DNA of 49,843 nucleotides, from NCBI GenBank assembly GCA_028291055.1, contig JAQGIP010000049.1, forward strand, positions 1-49,843, in the 5' to 3' direction. Under the pieces are notes generated by a model, which saw only the letters and a list, made by a program, of their open reading frames with translations, did no database searches and had not been told where the DNA came from. Position numbers and translations under genes: made by a program. The stretch comes from Caulobacter sp. GTDB lineage: Bacteria; Pseudomonadota; Alphaproteobacteria; Caulobacterales; Caulobacteraceae. Of the stretch, positions 1 to 8,920 are shown in pieces. How positions within the stretch are numbered: position 1 is the first letter of the stretch; every line of letters begins with the position of its first letter.

Positions 1-185
1 GGCGTGACGACGGCGGGCGGCGGCGCGATTGGCGTGGGCGGCGGCGGCGCCACCTCGGCGGGCGGCGCCTCTTCACCCCCGGCCGGCGGCGGCGAGGATG
101 TTCCCGGATCGACGGGCTGGGCGCGCACCAGGCTGGCGGCGGCCAACATCAGCAGGCCGGCGGCGATAACGGGAGCGCGCTTCAT
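1..185 (-). CDS. Exported Pro-rich protein, N-terminal part (possible DUF2155 protein)
   Basis: Partial gene running off the left edge; the ATG is at 185-183 and about 61 codons are visible. The protein begins with a clear signal peptide (MKRAPVIAAGLLMLAAASLVRAQ) followed by a Pro/Ala/Glu-rich linker, so the product is exported to the periplasm or cell surface. Its ATG overlaps the TGA of the upstream mlaD gene (ATGA), which indicates translational coupling. In Caulobacterales the gene after the NDUFA12-mlaD pair often encodes a DUF2155-domain protein. That identity is inferred from gene order only, because the part that would carry the domain lies outside the window. Confidence 0.6.
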   Translation of the reverse strand, partial: MKRAPVIAAGLLMLAAASLVRAQPVDPGTSSPPPAGGEEAPPAEVAPPPPTPIAPPPAVVT

Positions 186-697
186 TTGGGGACGTCCGGG
201 AGGCCATCGGCGCTGCTGGCGGCGGGCTTGTCGGCCGGCGCGGCGGCGCTAGGCGCGGGCCGGATCACCTGGCCGATCAGGCCGAAGATATCCACCGCGC
301 CCTGGGTGTTGGGGATTTCGCTCCCGGCCTTGAGGTCTTCCGCCGAACCACCCGGCTCGATGGAGATGTGGGCGCCGCCCAGCAGGCCGTCGCTGGTGAT
401 CTTGGCGGTGGAGTCGGCGGGCAGCTTGATGTCGGGCTTCAACGCCAGATGCGTCTCGGCCAGGTAGGTCTTGGGATCGAGGGTGATGGACGACACGGTG
501 CCCACCTTCACGCCCGCCACGCGCACGTCGGCGCCGGTGGCGAGGCCGCCGACCTGGCCGAAGCGGGCCTTCACCTCATACCCCGGCGCGGCCTGAGCGA
601 AGCCGCCAACGCCCAGGGCATAGGCCAGGAAACCGCCGGCGGCCGCGAGCACGATCAGGCCGACGCCCGTTTCGGCCCATTGTTCGCCTCGCGCCAT
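182..697 (-). CDS. mlaD: MlaD-type MCE-domain lipid transport protein
   Basis: A 171-residue inner-membrane-anchored protein. Residues about 12-35 form one transmembrane helix, followed by an MCE domain (about 38-118; YEVKARFGQVGGLATGADVRVAGVKVG is typical) and a Pro/Ala-rich tail. In the Mla system MlaD forms the hexameric ring on the MlaFE ABC transporter that moves phospholipids between the membranes and keeps outer-membrane lipid asymmetry. It lies 6 bp behind the NDUFA12 gene, and its stop overlaps the start of the next gene. The mlaE and mlaF genes lie at the far end of this window rather than beside mlaD, so the system is split. Confidence 0.88.
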   Translation of the reverse strand: MARGEQWAETGVGLIVLAAAGGFLAYALGVGGFAQAAPGYEVKARFGQVGGLATGADVRVAGVKVGTVSSITLDPKTYLAETHLALKPDIKLPADSTAKITSDGLLGGAHISIEPGGSAEDLKAGSEIPNTQGAVDIFGLIGQVIRPAPSAAAPADKPAASSADGLPDVPK

Positions 698-703
698 CGA
701 ACC

Positions 704-1099
704 CTACTCCCCGGTCCAGGCTTGGTAGTCGCCGGTGGCCGCCGAACGCTCGCCGCCCCGGGCGATCGCGCCCTGAGGCCGCCAGGCGTGGACGGTGCCG
801 GTCAGGTTGGGGATGTGGCCCTTTTCCCAGGACTGCTGGAGCAGCGGCTCCTTGGTCGGCGGCTCATCGAAGGTGTAGTGCAGCCAGCCGTGCCAGTCCG
901 GCGACACCTTGGAGGCCTCGGCATAGCCGTTGAAGATCACATAGCGGCGCTTGCGGGCGTCGTAGCTGTCCGACGCGTCCTTGGACTCGTAGTATTTATT
1001 GCCGGTCTCATCCTGGCCGATGAAGACGCCGCGGCGGCCGACATGCCATTTCAGGCCGAAGGACCCGCCGTTCCACCAGGTGAAGATCGCTTTCAGCAC
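704..1099 (-). CDS. NADH:ubiquinone oxidoreductase NDUFA12-family subunit
   Basis: A 131-residue protein of the NDUFA12 (17.2 kDa, B17.2) family, an accessory subunit of respiratory complex I kept in alphaproteobacteria and mitochondria. Family hallmarks are the start WWNGGSFGLKWHVGRRG, the segment VGRRGVFIGQDETGNKYYE, and the central RRYVIFNGYAEASKVSPDWHGWLHYTFDEPP. The start is GTG at 1099-1097. It is first in a minus-strand unit with mlaD, a pairing frequent in alphaproteobacteria. The 233 bp to the divergent gene at 1333 hold the promoters and a pair of possible NrdR sites. Confidence 0.92.
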   Translation of the reverse strand: MLKAIFTWWNGGSFGLKWHVGRRGVFIGQDETGNKYYESKDASDSYDARKRRYVIFNGYAEASKVSPDWHGWLHYTFDEPPTKEPLLQQSWEKGHIPNLTGTVHAWRPQGAIARGGERSAATGDYQAWTGE

Positions 1100-1225
1100 A
1101 GTCGCAAAGCCATTCAGACAAAGGGTCAGCAGGGCTCCCCGCGCGGGGTCCCCGAGTTGGCGCGACCATAGCGGCTGGCCCTGTCCAGGTCCAGCGGCCG
1201 GGCGCGCCGCGAAAACCCGTCACGG

Positions 1226-1273
1226 GTGCGACATCTTGTGGATGGAACCCCTCCGACCCCCAACATCTATTGC
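1226..1273 (+). promoter_or_regulatory. Pair of NrdR-box-like sites 32 bp apart
   Basis: Two 16-bp segments share an ACATCT core: GTGCGACATCTTGTGG (1226-1241) and CCCCAACATCTATTGC (1258-1273). Both fit the reported NrdR box (C-W-A-n-A-T-n-T-W-G core) with one or two mismatches. Their spacing of exactly 32 bp (three helical turns) is that of tandem NrdR boxes before ribonucleotide reductase genes. The downstream gene is NrdJ-like. The sites were judged by eye; the second lacks the conserved G. Confidence 0.45.
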
Positions 1274-1332
1274 CCGCCCGGCGCCCGGCGCCTAATCCTT
1301 GAGCCTGAGTGAGTTCACGGAGAGTCGGGTCC

Positions 1333-4083
1333 ATGCGTATCGAGCGGCGGTTCGCCAAACGGCCGGCCATTGAGGCCGAGCTGCGTACGGTGGAAACCGC
1401 CAACGCCATCACCGGCGTGGTGGCGCCGAAGGGATGGACCGACGCGCGGGTCGAGGCCTGGCTGGACTGGGCCGCCTGCCTGCCCAAGGACTTCCCCGCC
1501 CTGGAGCTACGCAATGCCCTCGCCCCCGACGCCGGCGCCGATCCGCTGCTGGGCGGCGGCCCGGAGCTGCTGGCCCGGCGCACCGCCGCCTGGGGCTGGG
1601 CGCGGGGCTACTTCCCGAAGGTGACGGACGCGCTGGCCTTCCGCGCCGAACTGCTGGCCATGCAGATGCAGGGCGTGTTGGCCTTCGGGACCGCGTCCGC
1701 CGCGCCGGTGCTCGCCACCTTGGGCGACGCCGGGTTCGAGCGCGCCGCGCGCGACCACCGCGACGCCTTCCGCCGCCGCGCCTATGCCGACAAGGCCGTG
1801 CGCGCCATGGAGCGGCGCCTGACCGCCGTGGCCGACGCCGTGGCCCGCTGCGAGGGCGCGCCCGCCGCCTGCCGCGACCCGCGCGAAAACCTGGCCCTGG
1901 CCCGCGCCGCCAAGGCCGCCCGGGAAGCCGGGGCCGACGACCGCGCCATCGCCGACGCCATCGTGGCCGGCGCGGGGGGCGATTTCGATTTCGGGAGCGA
2001 CTGCGCCGACGCGCCCCTGCCCCTGCTGGTGGCCCGCGCCGACCGCGACACCGCTGCCAATGATGACGGCGTTCTTGGCTCCGCCGCGCGCCTGGCCTGG
2101 GAGACCTCGGGCGTGGTGCTGACCTTCGCCGACGATGACGCCGAACGCCTGGGAGCGGCGCTCGCCGCCCCGCGCGCCGCCATCGCGGTCACCGCCTTCG
2201 AGGACGAGACCGGCTTCGACGTGAGCGCCTTCGAACAGGCCGTGCGCCTGGCCACCCTGGCCCTCGACATCCTGGCGCAAGGCGACGCGCGCGGTGTCGC
2301 GCTGAGCCTGGCCGGCGTCGGCGACTGGCTGGTCAGCCATGGCCTGGCCTATGACTCCGATCCCGGCCGCGCCGCCGCCGCCGGCCTGTGGGCCCTGGCC
2401 AGCGCCAACGCCATCGCCGCCTCCGCCGAGACCGCCGAGCGCGTCGGCCCCTGTCCCGGCTGGCGTCCCGCCGCGCTGGAGACCCTGACCCGCCGCATCG
2501 CCGCCGCCGAGGCCCTGGGCGGCAACGCCCTGGCCCAGCGCGCCACGGAACGCCTGACCCAGGCGCGGGAGCGCGCCACCGCCGGCGGCCTGCGCAACCT
2601 GGCCCTGACCACCGTGCTGGAAGACCCGGAACTGGCGCTGCGCCTGGGCGGCGTGTCGTCCAGCGCCGCGCCCTGGACCGGCGCCGCCACCGTGGCCGAG
2701 ACGGAAGACGGCGGCCTGGTCCGCACCGTGTCGGAAAACGCGTTGGCGGGCCTCGCCCGCTTCGGCATCGACGCCGCCGTGGCGCGCACCGCCGTGCTCG
2801 GCGCCGCCAGCCTGGCCGAATCCCCCGCCATCGACCACGCGGCCCTGGGCGCACTGGGCTTCACCGACCACGAGATCGCCGCCGTGGAAGCGGCCCTGCC
2901 CTTCGCGTCCAGCCTGGCCGAGGCCTTCTCCCCCGACGTCGTCGGCGCGGGCTTCCTCAGCGACGTGCTGGGCGTTTCCGCCGAAACCCTGGCCAAACCG
3001 GACTTCGACACCCTGGCCTTCGCCGGTTTCAGCATCGAAGACATCGCCGCCGCCGAGATCCATGCCCTGGGCGGCGCGGGCCTTTCCGCCCTGCCCGGCC
3101 TGCCTCCCGAGGCGCTGGGCGTCTTCGACGAACCCGCCCAGGTCTCGCTGGCCGCGCGGCTGGCGATGGCTGAGGCCGTCGGCCACTTCACCTGCGCGCC
3201 CGCTGCGACGACCCTGCCGCTGGCTTTCGACGCCACGCCCGCACAAGCCGCCGCCCTGTTGGCGCAAGCCGCCGCCAGCGGCGTCCAGGCCCTGCGACTG
3301 GTCCGCGCAGGACCGCCCGCCCGCTTCGCCCTCGACATCCCCGACGTGGAAGACGCCCTGCGCCGTGCAGAACCGCCGCCGGCCGAACGCATCGTCGAAA
3401 GGGTGGTCGAACGCGACCGCTCGCGCCGCAAGCTGCCCGACCGCCGCAAGGGCTATATCCAGAAGGCTGCCGTGGGCGGCCACAAGGTCTACCTCCACAC
3501 CGGCGAATACGACGACGGCGAGCTGGGCGAGATCTTCATCGACATGCACAAGGAGGGTGCCGCCTTCCGATCGCTGATGAACAACTTCGCCATCGCGATT
3601 TCCATCGGCCTGCAATACGGCGTGCCGCTGGAGGAGTTCGTCGACGCCTTCGTCTTCACCCGCTTCGAGCCTGCGGGCCAGGTCACCGGCAACGACACCG
3701 TGCGCTCGGCCACCTCCATCCTCGACTACATCTTCCGCGAACTGGGCGTCAGCTACCTGGGCCGTCACGACCTCGCCAGCATCGGCGGCGACGACCTCAA
3801 CGCCGATGGCCTGGGCCGCGGCAAGGCGGACGACGCCCTGGGCTTCTCCGATGAGCCCCTGCCCGCGCTCAAGTTCATGTCCAAGGGCTTCTCGCGCGGC
3901 GCGGCGCCCGACAACCTGGTCTTCCTGCCCTTCGGCGAGCGCAAGGCCGAGACGCCCTCGCGCCCGGTGAACCTGTCGGCCGACGTCTGCCCCGCCTGCG
4001 GTGACTTCGCGCTCTCGGCCATCGGCGGGCTGCTGGTTTGCGACAGCTGCGGCGCGCAAAGCGAGAAGCAGGCGGGCGGCTAA
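1333..4083 (+). CDS. NrdJ-like TSCPD-domain protein without RNR catalytic core
   Basis: A 916-residue protein. Its N-terminus (IERRF at residue 3, then WGWARGYF near 87 and [15 protein letters not shown]) resembles the N-terminus of adenosylcobalamin-dependent class II ribonucleotide reductase NrdJ. Residues about 580-690 keep the outline of the NrdJ barrel end ([31 protein letters not shown], compared with the NrdJ HIRMMAA...SGAISKTIN...AT region). Residues 707-820 are a TSCPD domain, and C886xxC889 with C903xxC906 form the terminal zinc ribbon. I find no NPCGE-like active site, no catalytic cysteine and no GTGSN-type loop; the middle is an Ala-rich helical region. NrdJ is usually about 1,200 residues. 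It is therefore probably a catalytically dead paralog with a regulatory or structural role. ATG 1333 is preferred over an upstream GTG at 1309 because homology starts there. A repeat element follows the stop by 9 bp. Confidence 0.75.
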   Translation: MRIERRFAKRPAIEAELRTVETANAITGVVAPKGWTDARVEAWLDWAACLPKDFPALELRNALAPDAGADPLLGGGPELLARRTAAWGWARGYFPKVTDALAFRAELLAMQMQGVLAFGTASAAPVLATLGDAGFERAARDHRDAFRRRAYADKAVRAMERRLTAVADAVARCEGAPAACRDPRENLALARAAKAAREAGADDRAIADAIVAGAGGDFDFGSDCADAPLPLLVARADRDTAANDDGVLGSAARLAWETSGVVLTFADDDAERLGAALAAPRAAIAVTAFEDETGFDVSAFEQAVRLATLALDILAQGDARGVALSLAGVGDWLVSHGLAYDSDPGRAAAAGLWALASANAIAASAETAERVGPCPGWRPAALETLTRRIAAAEALGGNALAQRATERLTQARERATAGGLRNLALTTVLEDPELALRLGGVSSSAAPWTGAATVAETEDGGLVRTVSENALAGLARFGIDAAVARTAVLGAASLAESPAIDHAALGALGFTDHEIAAVEAALPFASSLAEAFSPDVVGAGFLSDVLGVSAETLAKPDFDTLAFAGFSIEDIAAAEIHALGGAGLSALPGLPPEALGVFDEPAQVSLAARLAMAEAVGHFTCAPAATTLPLAFDATPAQAAALLAQAAASGVQALRLVRAGPPARFALDIPDVEDALRRAEPPPAERIVERVVERDRSRRKLPDRRKGYIQKAAVGGHKVYLHTGEYDDGELGEIFIDMHKEGAAFRSLMNNFAIAISIGLQYGVPLEEFVDAFVFTRFEPAGQVTGNDTVRSATSILDYIFRELGVSYLGRHDLASIGGDDLNADGLGRGKADDALGFSDEPLPALKFMSKGFSRGAAPDNLVFLPFGERKAETPSRPVNLSADVCPACGDFALSAIGGLLVCDSCGAQSEKQAGG

Positions 4084-4092
4084 GGCCCCGCC

Positions 4093-4257
4093 GGGGACAT
4101 GTACGCTCTCAAGAGCGAGACGCTTAAGCCCCGGCGCCCGACCGTACGTGTCCCCCAACGCCAGCGTTCAAACCGCGCCCTGCCTATGCGACGCGCGGGG
4201 ACACGTACGGTCAGGCGCTATCGAGAACCTCAGACATTTGAGAGCGTACATGTCCCC
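4093..4257. repeat. Palindromic RAYT-linked repeat, copy 1
   Basis: A 165-bp element. Outer arms GGGGACATGTACGCTCTCA (4093) and TGAGAGCGTACATGTCCCC (ends 4257) are complementary, with small changes just inside; inner arms GACCGTACGTGTCCCC and GGGGACACGTACGGTC are fully complementary. The inner spacer (41 bp) is the longest among the simple copies. It starts 9 bp after the NrdJ-like stop codon and lies upstream of the first pentapeptide gene. Confidence 0.9.
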
Positions 4258-4333
4258 GGCATGGCCGCTCACCAGCCCTTAAGCTAACCGCGTTAGCCTT
4301 ACCGCGACATCTGACGCAGAAGGTCGCGCCGCC

Positions 4334-4822
4334 ATGAACCGTTTTGCCCTGCTGGCGCTCGCCGCGCTGGCCATCGCCACGCCCGCATCCGCCCAGAACG
4401 GCGCCCAGATCGCCCGCGCCCGGGCCGGGGCCGACTGTCCCGGCTGCAACCTGTTCCAGGCCGACTTCAGCAACCTGGGCCTCAAGGGCCGCAACTTCTC
4501 CGGCGCGCGGCTGCGCCAGGCGGACCTGTCGCTGGGCGTCTTCAACCGCACCCGCTTCACCGGCGGCGACCTGCGCGACGTCAACGGCTATGGCGGCGTC
4601 TTCTCCAGCGCCAGTTTCGCCCGCGCCAACATGACCAACGCCACCTTCGTCGGCGCCTATCTCGAAGGGGCCAACTTCGCCGGGGCGACGCTCGTCGGGG
4701 TCAACTTCTCCGGCGCCCAGATGGATCATGCGGTGGGCCTGACCCAGCGCCAGCTGGACGGCGCCTGTGGCGACGAGACCACCACCCTGCCCCGAGGCCT
4801 GCGCGTCCCGCGCTGCCGCTAA
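4334..4822 (+). CDS. Exported pentapeptide-repeat protein (short)
   Basis: A 162-residue protein with a Sec signal peptide (MNRFALLALAALAIATPASAQ). The mature part starts with a CPGC motif, then about 15 pentapeptide units of A(D/N)(L/F)xx type (ADFSNLGLKGRNFSGARLRQADLSLGVF and onward), which fold as a right-handed quadrilateral beta-helix. The C-terminal block reads LTQRQLDGACGDETTTLPRG and ends close to a final cysteine. The same N-terminal CxxC and C-terminal LTxxQLxxAC...LPxG blocks occur in the next gene, so the two are paralogs. Function unknown; exported members may bind partners in the periplasm. ATG 4334 follows repeat copy 1 by 76 bp. Confidence 0.85.
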   Translation: MNRFALLALAALAIATPASAQNGAQIARARAGADCPGCNLFQADFSNLGLKGRNFSGARLRQADLSLGVFNRTRFTGGDLRDVNGYGGVFSSASFARANMTNATFVGAYLEGANFAGATLVGVNFSGAQMDHAVGLTQRQLDGACGDETTTLPRGLRVPRCR

Positions 4823-4874
4823 ATTCCCCGTCATTACGAGGTTTTAAGTGGCGCCTGCGCGCCCCAGACGGCAC

Positions 4875-5768
4875 ATGGAAACCATGGCTCGACTGGCAAC
4901 ACTCTTTGTGGCGGTTTTCGCAGGCTCGCTCGCCCTGGCGGGACACGCCTTGGCCGGCGCCGGCGACGATGATCGCGAGGTCGCCAAGGTCGTCTCGTTC
5001 GGCGGCCAGTGCGTGGGCTGCGAATTGTCCGGCCGCAAGCTGGTCAACGCCCAGTTCAACGGCGCCAACTTCTCCAAGGCCAGCCTGGTCGGCGCGGACC
5101 TGCGCGGCGCGGCCTTCAACCATTCGGTCTTCAACGGGGCCAACTTCGCCCGCGCCGACCTTCGCGGCGCCGAGGTCATGGGCACCCAATTCGCGGATAC
5201 CAACTTCACCGAGGCCCGCCTCGACGGGATGGCAGCCCAGGCCGCCAACTTCCAGCGCGCCAACATGACCCGCGCGCGCTTCAGCGGCGCCGACATGAGC
5301 GGCGCCAACTTCATGGCCGCGCGGCTGGCCGGCGCCCGGTTCGACAACGCGGCCATGCCCGGCGCCGTCCTGATCAAGGTCGACGCTTCGGGCGTGGACT
5401 TCCGGGGCGCCGAAATGCAGGGCGCCAACATGACGGCCGGCCGCTTCGACAACGCCGACTTCCGCCACGCCGACCTGTCGGGCGCCACCCTGAGCCTGGG
5501 CGGTTTCGCCAACGCGGACTTCAGGGACACGGAACTGTCCGGCGCCAACCTGCGCGGCGCGGACCTGTCGAAGGCGCGCGGCCTGACAAGCGATCAACTC
5601 GAAAGCGCCTGCACCGACGCCAGCACCCGGTTGCCCAAGGGCGTCAGTCCCGGCCGCGCCTGTCGTCGGGTGATGATGATCCATGGCGCGCCGCCGGCTC
5701 CGCCCGCACCGCCCAAGCCCCCCAGGGCTCCGGCCGCGCCGCGCTACATCGCCACCCAGCGCGACTGA
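4875..5768 (+). CDS. Exported pentapeptide-repeat protein (long)
   Basis: A 297-residue paralog of the preceding protein. It has a signal peptide (MARLATLFVAVFAGSLALAGHALA from the second ATG at 4884), a CVGCEL motif, then roughly 40 pentapeptide units such as ANFSKASLVGADLRGAAF. The closing block LTSDQLESACTDASTRLPKG matches that of the short paralog, and a Pro-rich tail (APPAPPAPPKPPRAPAAP) follows. The start is ATG 4875 or 4884; an upstream GTG at 4848 would place charged residues before the signal peptide and is less likely. It lies 52 bp behind its paralog, probably co-transcribed. No enzymatic residues are recognisable. Confidence 0.85.
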   Translation: METMARLATLFVAVFAGSLALAGHALAGAGDDDREVAKVVSFGGQCVGCELSGRKLVNAQFNGANFSKASLVGADLRGAAFNHSVFNGANFARADLRGAEVMGTQFADTNFTEARLDGMAAQAANFQRANMTRARFSGADMSGANFMAARLAGARFDNAAMPGAVLIKVDASGVDFRGAEMQGANMTAGRFDNADFRHADLSGATLSLGGFANADFRDTELSGANLRGADLSKARGLTSDQLESACTDASTRLPKGVSPGRACRRVMMIHGAPPAPPAPPKPPRAPAAPRYIATQRD

Positions 5769-5817
5769 TACGGATTTTGCGACGGCCGGAGAACGGATCC
5801 CCCGGCGCCTCCGGTCG

Positions 5818-7611
5818 CTAGACCTTCAGCGGCGGGACGACCCGCAGGTGCAGCTCTTTCAGCTGGCGCTCGGAAACTTCCGCCGGCGCATTCATCATCA
5901 GGTCCTGGGCCTGCTGGTTGAACGGGAAGGCGATGACCTCGCGGATGTTGTCCGTGCGCGCCAGCAGCATGACGATGCGGTCCACGCCGGGCGCCAGGCC
6001 GCCGTGGGGCGGGGCGCCGAAGCGGAAGGCGTTGATCATGCCGGCGAAACGGTCCTCGACCTCGGCCTGGGTGTAGCCGGCGATCTCGAAGGCCTTGAGC
6101 ATGATCTCCGGCTTGTGGTTCCGGATCGCGCCCGAGCTCAGCTCCACGCCGTTGCAGACGATGTCGTACTGGTAGGCCAGGATATCCAGCGGATCCATGG
6201 TGTTGAGGGCTTCGAGCTCGCCCTGCGGCATGGAGAAGGGGTTGTGGGAGAAGTCGACCTTCTTCTCTTCCTCGCTCCACTCATACATCGGGAAGTCGAC
6301 GATCCAGCAGAAGCGGAATTCGCCCTGGGCGATCAGCTCCAGGTCCGTGCCGACCTTGGTGCGGGCAGAACCGGCGAACTTGTAGAAGCTCTTGGGATCG
6401 CCGCCGACGAAGAAGGCCGCGTCGCCGGTCTTCAGGCCCAGTTGCGCGGCGATGGCGGCGGTGGCGTCGGGACCGATGTTCTTGGCGATGGGGCCGGCCG
6501 CGCCTTCCTCGGCGCCGTCTTCACCGGCGCGCCAGAAGATGTAGCCGAGACCCGGCTGGCCCTCGGACTGGGCCCATGAGTTCATCTTGTCGCAGAAGGC
6601 GCGCGATCCGCCGCCCGGCGCCGGGATGGCCCAGATGGCGTTTTTCTTGTCTTCCAGCATGCGGGCGAACAGGCCAAAGCCGCCGCCGCGGAAGTGGTCC
6701 GAGACGTCCTGCATGACCAGCGGGTTGCGCAGGTCGGGCTTGTCGGAGCCGTATTTGGAGACGGCCTCGGCGAAGGGGATGCGCGGGAAGGGATAGGGGG
6801 TGACGGCGTTGCCGCCCGAGAACTCCTCGAACACGCCGTGCAGCACGGGCTCGATGGCCGCGAACACGTCCTCTTGCGTCACGAAGCTCATCTCGACGTC
6901 GAGCTGGTAGAATTCGCCGGGCGAACGGTCGGCGCGCGCATCTTCGTCGCGGAAGCAGGGCGCGATCTGGAAGTAGCGGTCGAAGCCGGAGACCATCAGC
7001 AGCTGCTTGAACTGCTGGGGCGCCTGGGGCAGCGCATAGAACTGCCCGGGATGGATGCGCGAGGGCACCAGATAGTCGCGCGCGCCTTCCGGCGAACTCG
7101 CTGTCAGGATCGGCGTCTGGAACTCGGTGAAGCCGCCGGCGACCATGCGCTTGCGCAGGCCGTCGATGACCTTGGAGCGCAGCACGATGTTCTTGTGCAG
7201 GGTGTCGCGGCGCAGGTCGAGATAGCGGTGCTTGAGGCGGATTTCTTCGGGATAGTCCGGCTCGCCGAACACCGGCAGCGGCAGCTCGGCGGCTTCCGAC
7301 AGCACCTCGAACGAGCGCACCCGAACCTCGACTTCGCCGGTGGGCAGGTTGGCGTTGATGGTCTCGGGCGAGCGCGCCATGACCTCGCCGTCGATGCGGA
7401 TCACGCTCTCGGCGCGCACGCGGGTCAGGTCGTCGAACCCCGGCGTTTCCGGCGAGATGACCAGCTGGGTCAGGCCGTAGTGGTCGCGCAGGTCGATGAA
7501 GGCCAGGCCGCCATGGTCGCGCCGGCGATGGATCCAGCCGGACAGGCGCACCGTGGAGCCGGTGTCGGAGGCGCGCAGGGCGCCGGCGGTGTGGGTGCGA
7601 TAGGCGTGCAT
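5818..7611 (-). CDS. aspS: Aspartyl-tRNA synthetase
   Basis: A 597-residue class IIb aminoacyl-tRNA synthetase that charges tRNA-Asp in the cytoplasm. In order it has an N-terminal OB-fold anticodon-binding domain (about 1-110; [23 protein letters not shown]), the catalytic core with motif 2 ([10 protein letters not shown]) and the following [10 protein letters not shown], a bacterial GAD insertion (about 290-420), and motif 3 near the C-terminus ([13 protein letters not shown]). Length and layout are those of bacterial AspS. Whether it also charges tRNA-Asn cannot be told from this window. It converges with the pentapeptide gene, the stops being only 49 bp apart. Confidence 0.97.
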   Translation of the reverse strand: MHAYRTHTAGALRASDTGSTVRLSGWIHRRRDHGGLAFIDLRDHYGLTQLVISPETPGFDDLTRVRAESVIRIDGEVMARSPETINANLPTGEVEVRVRSFEVLSEAAELPLPVFGEPDYPEEIRLKHRYLDLRRDTLHKNIVLRSKVIDGLRKRMVAGGFTEFQTPILTASSPEGARDYLVPSRIHPGQFYALPQAPQQFKQLLMVSGFDRYFQIAPCFRDEDARADRSPGEFYQLDVEMSFVTQEDVFAAIEPVLHGVFEEFSGGNAVTPYPFPRIPFAEAVSKYGSDKPDLRNPLVMQDVSDHFRGGGFGLFARMLEDKKNAIWAIPAPGGGSRAFCDKMNSWAQSEGQPGLGYIFWRAGEDGAEEGAAGPIAKNIGPDATAAIAAQLGLKTGDAAFFVGGDPKSFYKFAGSARTKVGTDLELIAQGEFRFCWIVDFPMYEWSEEEKKVDFSHNPFSMPQGELEALNTMDPLDILAYQYDIVCNGVELSSGAIRNHKPEIMLKAFEIAGYTQAEVEDRFAGMINAFRFGAPPHGGLAPGVDRIVMLLARTDNIREVIAFPFNQQAQDLMMNAPAEVSERQLKELHLRVVPPLKV

Positions 7612-7670
7612 GAAGGGTCGTTTTTGGCCGTGATTTGCGAGGCGCGGAAGGGCGCATGCACACCCCCGCT

Positions 7671-7686
7671 TGTCAAGGATTTGACA
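7671..7686 (-). promoter_or_regulatory. TGTCAA-N4-TTGACA inverted repeat upstream of aspS
   Basis: A 16-bp interrupted palindrome 60 bp upstream of the aspS start. On the minus strand it offers a perfect TTGACA that could be the -35 element of the aspS promoter; no convincing -10 is seen. It could also be an operator. It lies between the stop of the upstream minus-strand gene and aspS. Confidence 0.35.
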
Positions 7687-7695
7687 CCCCTGGCG

Positions 7696-8073
7696 CTAGT
7701 CGAGGGCCACTCTTTCGTCGCCGCGCGTGACCGCCGTGGCCGAATGGTTGGTCGAGGGGAAACGCCGCGCCGACAGATCGTCGAAGATCGCCTTGCCGGC
7801 GGCGGGCGAGGCGGCGACCACGCAGAGGGTTCGTTCCCCCTCCCTGCCCCAGGACCATTCCACCGCGCGGCGCACGTCGGTGCGTTTGGCGATCACACCG
7901 GAAATCGTGTCGTGCGCGGCGCGGTTGATGCCGCAGCAGGCGCTGCCAAAGCTGACTTCGACACCGCACTGAACGTCGGGGCGGGCGGACAGCATGCCCA
8001 GCTGTTCGATGCCGACGGCGTGAGCGCAGGCGGCGGTGAGCAACAGGATCGGGAGGGTGGCCAGGATTTTCAT
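7696..8073 (-). CDS. Small exported protein of unknown function
   Basis: A 125-residue protein not recognised. The start chosen is the ATG at 8073-8071, which gives a good signal sequence (MKILATLPILLLTAACAHA). The LTAAC stretch resembles a lipobox but lacks the usual Leu at -3, so it may be a lipoprotein or a secreted protein. The mature part has three cysteines close together (DVQCGVEVSFGSACCGIN), suggesting a disulfide-bonded periplasmic domain. A longer frame beginning 33 bp upstream would put extra residues before the signal. It lies upstream of aspS on the same strand and diverges from hdaA. Confidence 0.6.
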   Translation of the reverse strand: MKILATLPILLLTAACAHAVGIEQLGMLSARPDVQCGVEVSFGSACCGINRAAHDTISGVIAKRTDVRRAVEWSWGREGERTLCVVAASPAAGKAIFDDLSARRFPSTNHSATAVTRGDERVALD

Positions 8074-8118
8074 GGGCTTATCAGACACGGCTGCGCGCCC
8101 ATCCACAACCGCCGCGCC

Positions 8119-8127
8119 TTATCCCCA
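8119..8127 (+). promoter_or_regulatory. DnaA-box-like site before hdaA
   Basis: TTATCCCCA differs from the DnaA box TTATCCACA at one position and lies 54 bp upstream of the hdaA start. A single near-match is weak evidence. Confidence 0.25.
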
Positions 8128-8181
8128 CCCGCGTGGGGGCCCCGCATCGACCGCCGCCGCCGGGCTTGCTAAACCCCGCCC

Positions 8182-8859
8182 GTGCCGCTTCCGCCCCCCA
8201 GACAACTGCGCTTCGATCTCGGCCGCGCCCCGCCGCTGGAGCGTGACGACTTCGTGGTGTCGCCCGCCAACCTGGAGGCGGTGCGGATGCTGGACGCCTG
8301 GCCGGAGTGGCGCGCGGGCTGCCTGACGCTGGTCGGCCCCGAAGCCTGCGGCAAGACCCACCTGGCCAGCATCTGGGCTGCCGAGACCGGCGCTGTGCGT
8401 GCCGGCAGCGCGCCGCTGTCGGAATTGCGTGGACGGCCCGTGCTGCTGGAGGGCGCCGAGCGGGGCGTCGATGATGAGACCCTGTTCCACCTGATCGAGA
8501 TGGCGGCCGAACCGGGCGGCGGCCTGCTGATGACCTCGCGCCTTTTGCCCCTGGCCTGGTCCAGCGACCTGCCCGACCTGCGCTCGCGGTTGAACGCCCT
8601 GCCCGTGGCCCAGATCGATGCGCCGGACGACAGGGTGCTGGAGGGTGCGCTCAGGCGCTTCTTCGAGGCGCGCCACATCACCCCGGCGGAGGAGATCTAT
8701 CCCTACCTGCTGGCCAGGATGGAGCGCTCGGTGCCGCGCGCCTGGGAGTTGGTGGCCATGCTGGACGACGCGGCGCTGGAGCGTGGCCAGGCGGTTTCGC
8801 GCGCCCTTGCGCGACAGATTCTTGAAATCGACGGCGAGACCCCCGACCTCTTCCCCTGA
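8182..8859 (+). CDS. hdaA: DnaA regulatory inactivator HdaA
   Basis: A 225-residue AAA+ protein related to DnaA domain III, lacking the DNA-binding domain IV. With the beta clamp, Hda-type proteins stimulate ATP hydrolysis on DnaA to prevent re-initiation of replication. An N-terminal clamp-binding-like motif (QLRFDL, residues 8-13) is followed by the lead-in ALPHA/beta fold and Walker A (GPEACGKTH, about 53-61). The Walker B position reads VLLEGAER, without the usual acidic pair, as in other degenerate Hda proteins. The start is GTG 8182, chosen because it keeps the clamp motif at the very N-terminus. ppk follows 61 bp downstream, the usual order in alphaproteobacteria. Confidence 0.88.
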   Translation: MPLPPPRQLRFDLGRAPPLERDDFVVSPANLEAVRMLDAWPEWRAGCLTLVGPEACGKTHLASIWAAETGAVRAGSAPLSELRGRPVLLEGAERGVDDETLFHLIEMAAEPGGGLLMTSRLLPLAWSSDLPDLRSRLNALPVAQIDAPDDRVLEGALRRFFEARHITPAEEIYPYLLARMERSVPRAWELVAMLDDAALERGQAVSRALARQILEIDGETPDLFP

Positions 8860-8920
8860 GCCCTTGCGGCCCGTGGCCGGGTAGGCGACAACCGGGCGAC
8901 TATCGCGCGAAAGCCCCTGG

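Noticed and set aside
1507..4158. Very long open frame on the minus strand opposite the NrdJ-like gene
   Set aside because: It is Gly/Gln/Ala-rich with no recognisable domain; GC-rich third positions keep antisense frames open. The plus-strand frame has clear homology.
5769..5817. Bidirectional terminator between the pentapeptide gene and aspS
   Set aside because: A partial GCGAC...CCGGAG / CTCCGG..CGC stem is present, but neither strand has a following T run.
7671..7686. TTGACA on the plus strand as a promoter
   Set aside because: It would point into the 3' end of a minus-strand gene with no plus-strand gene nearby before hdaA at 8182.
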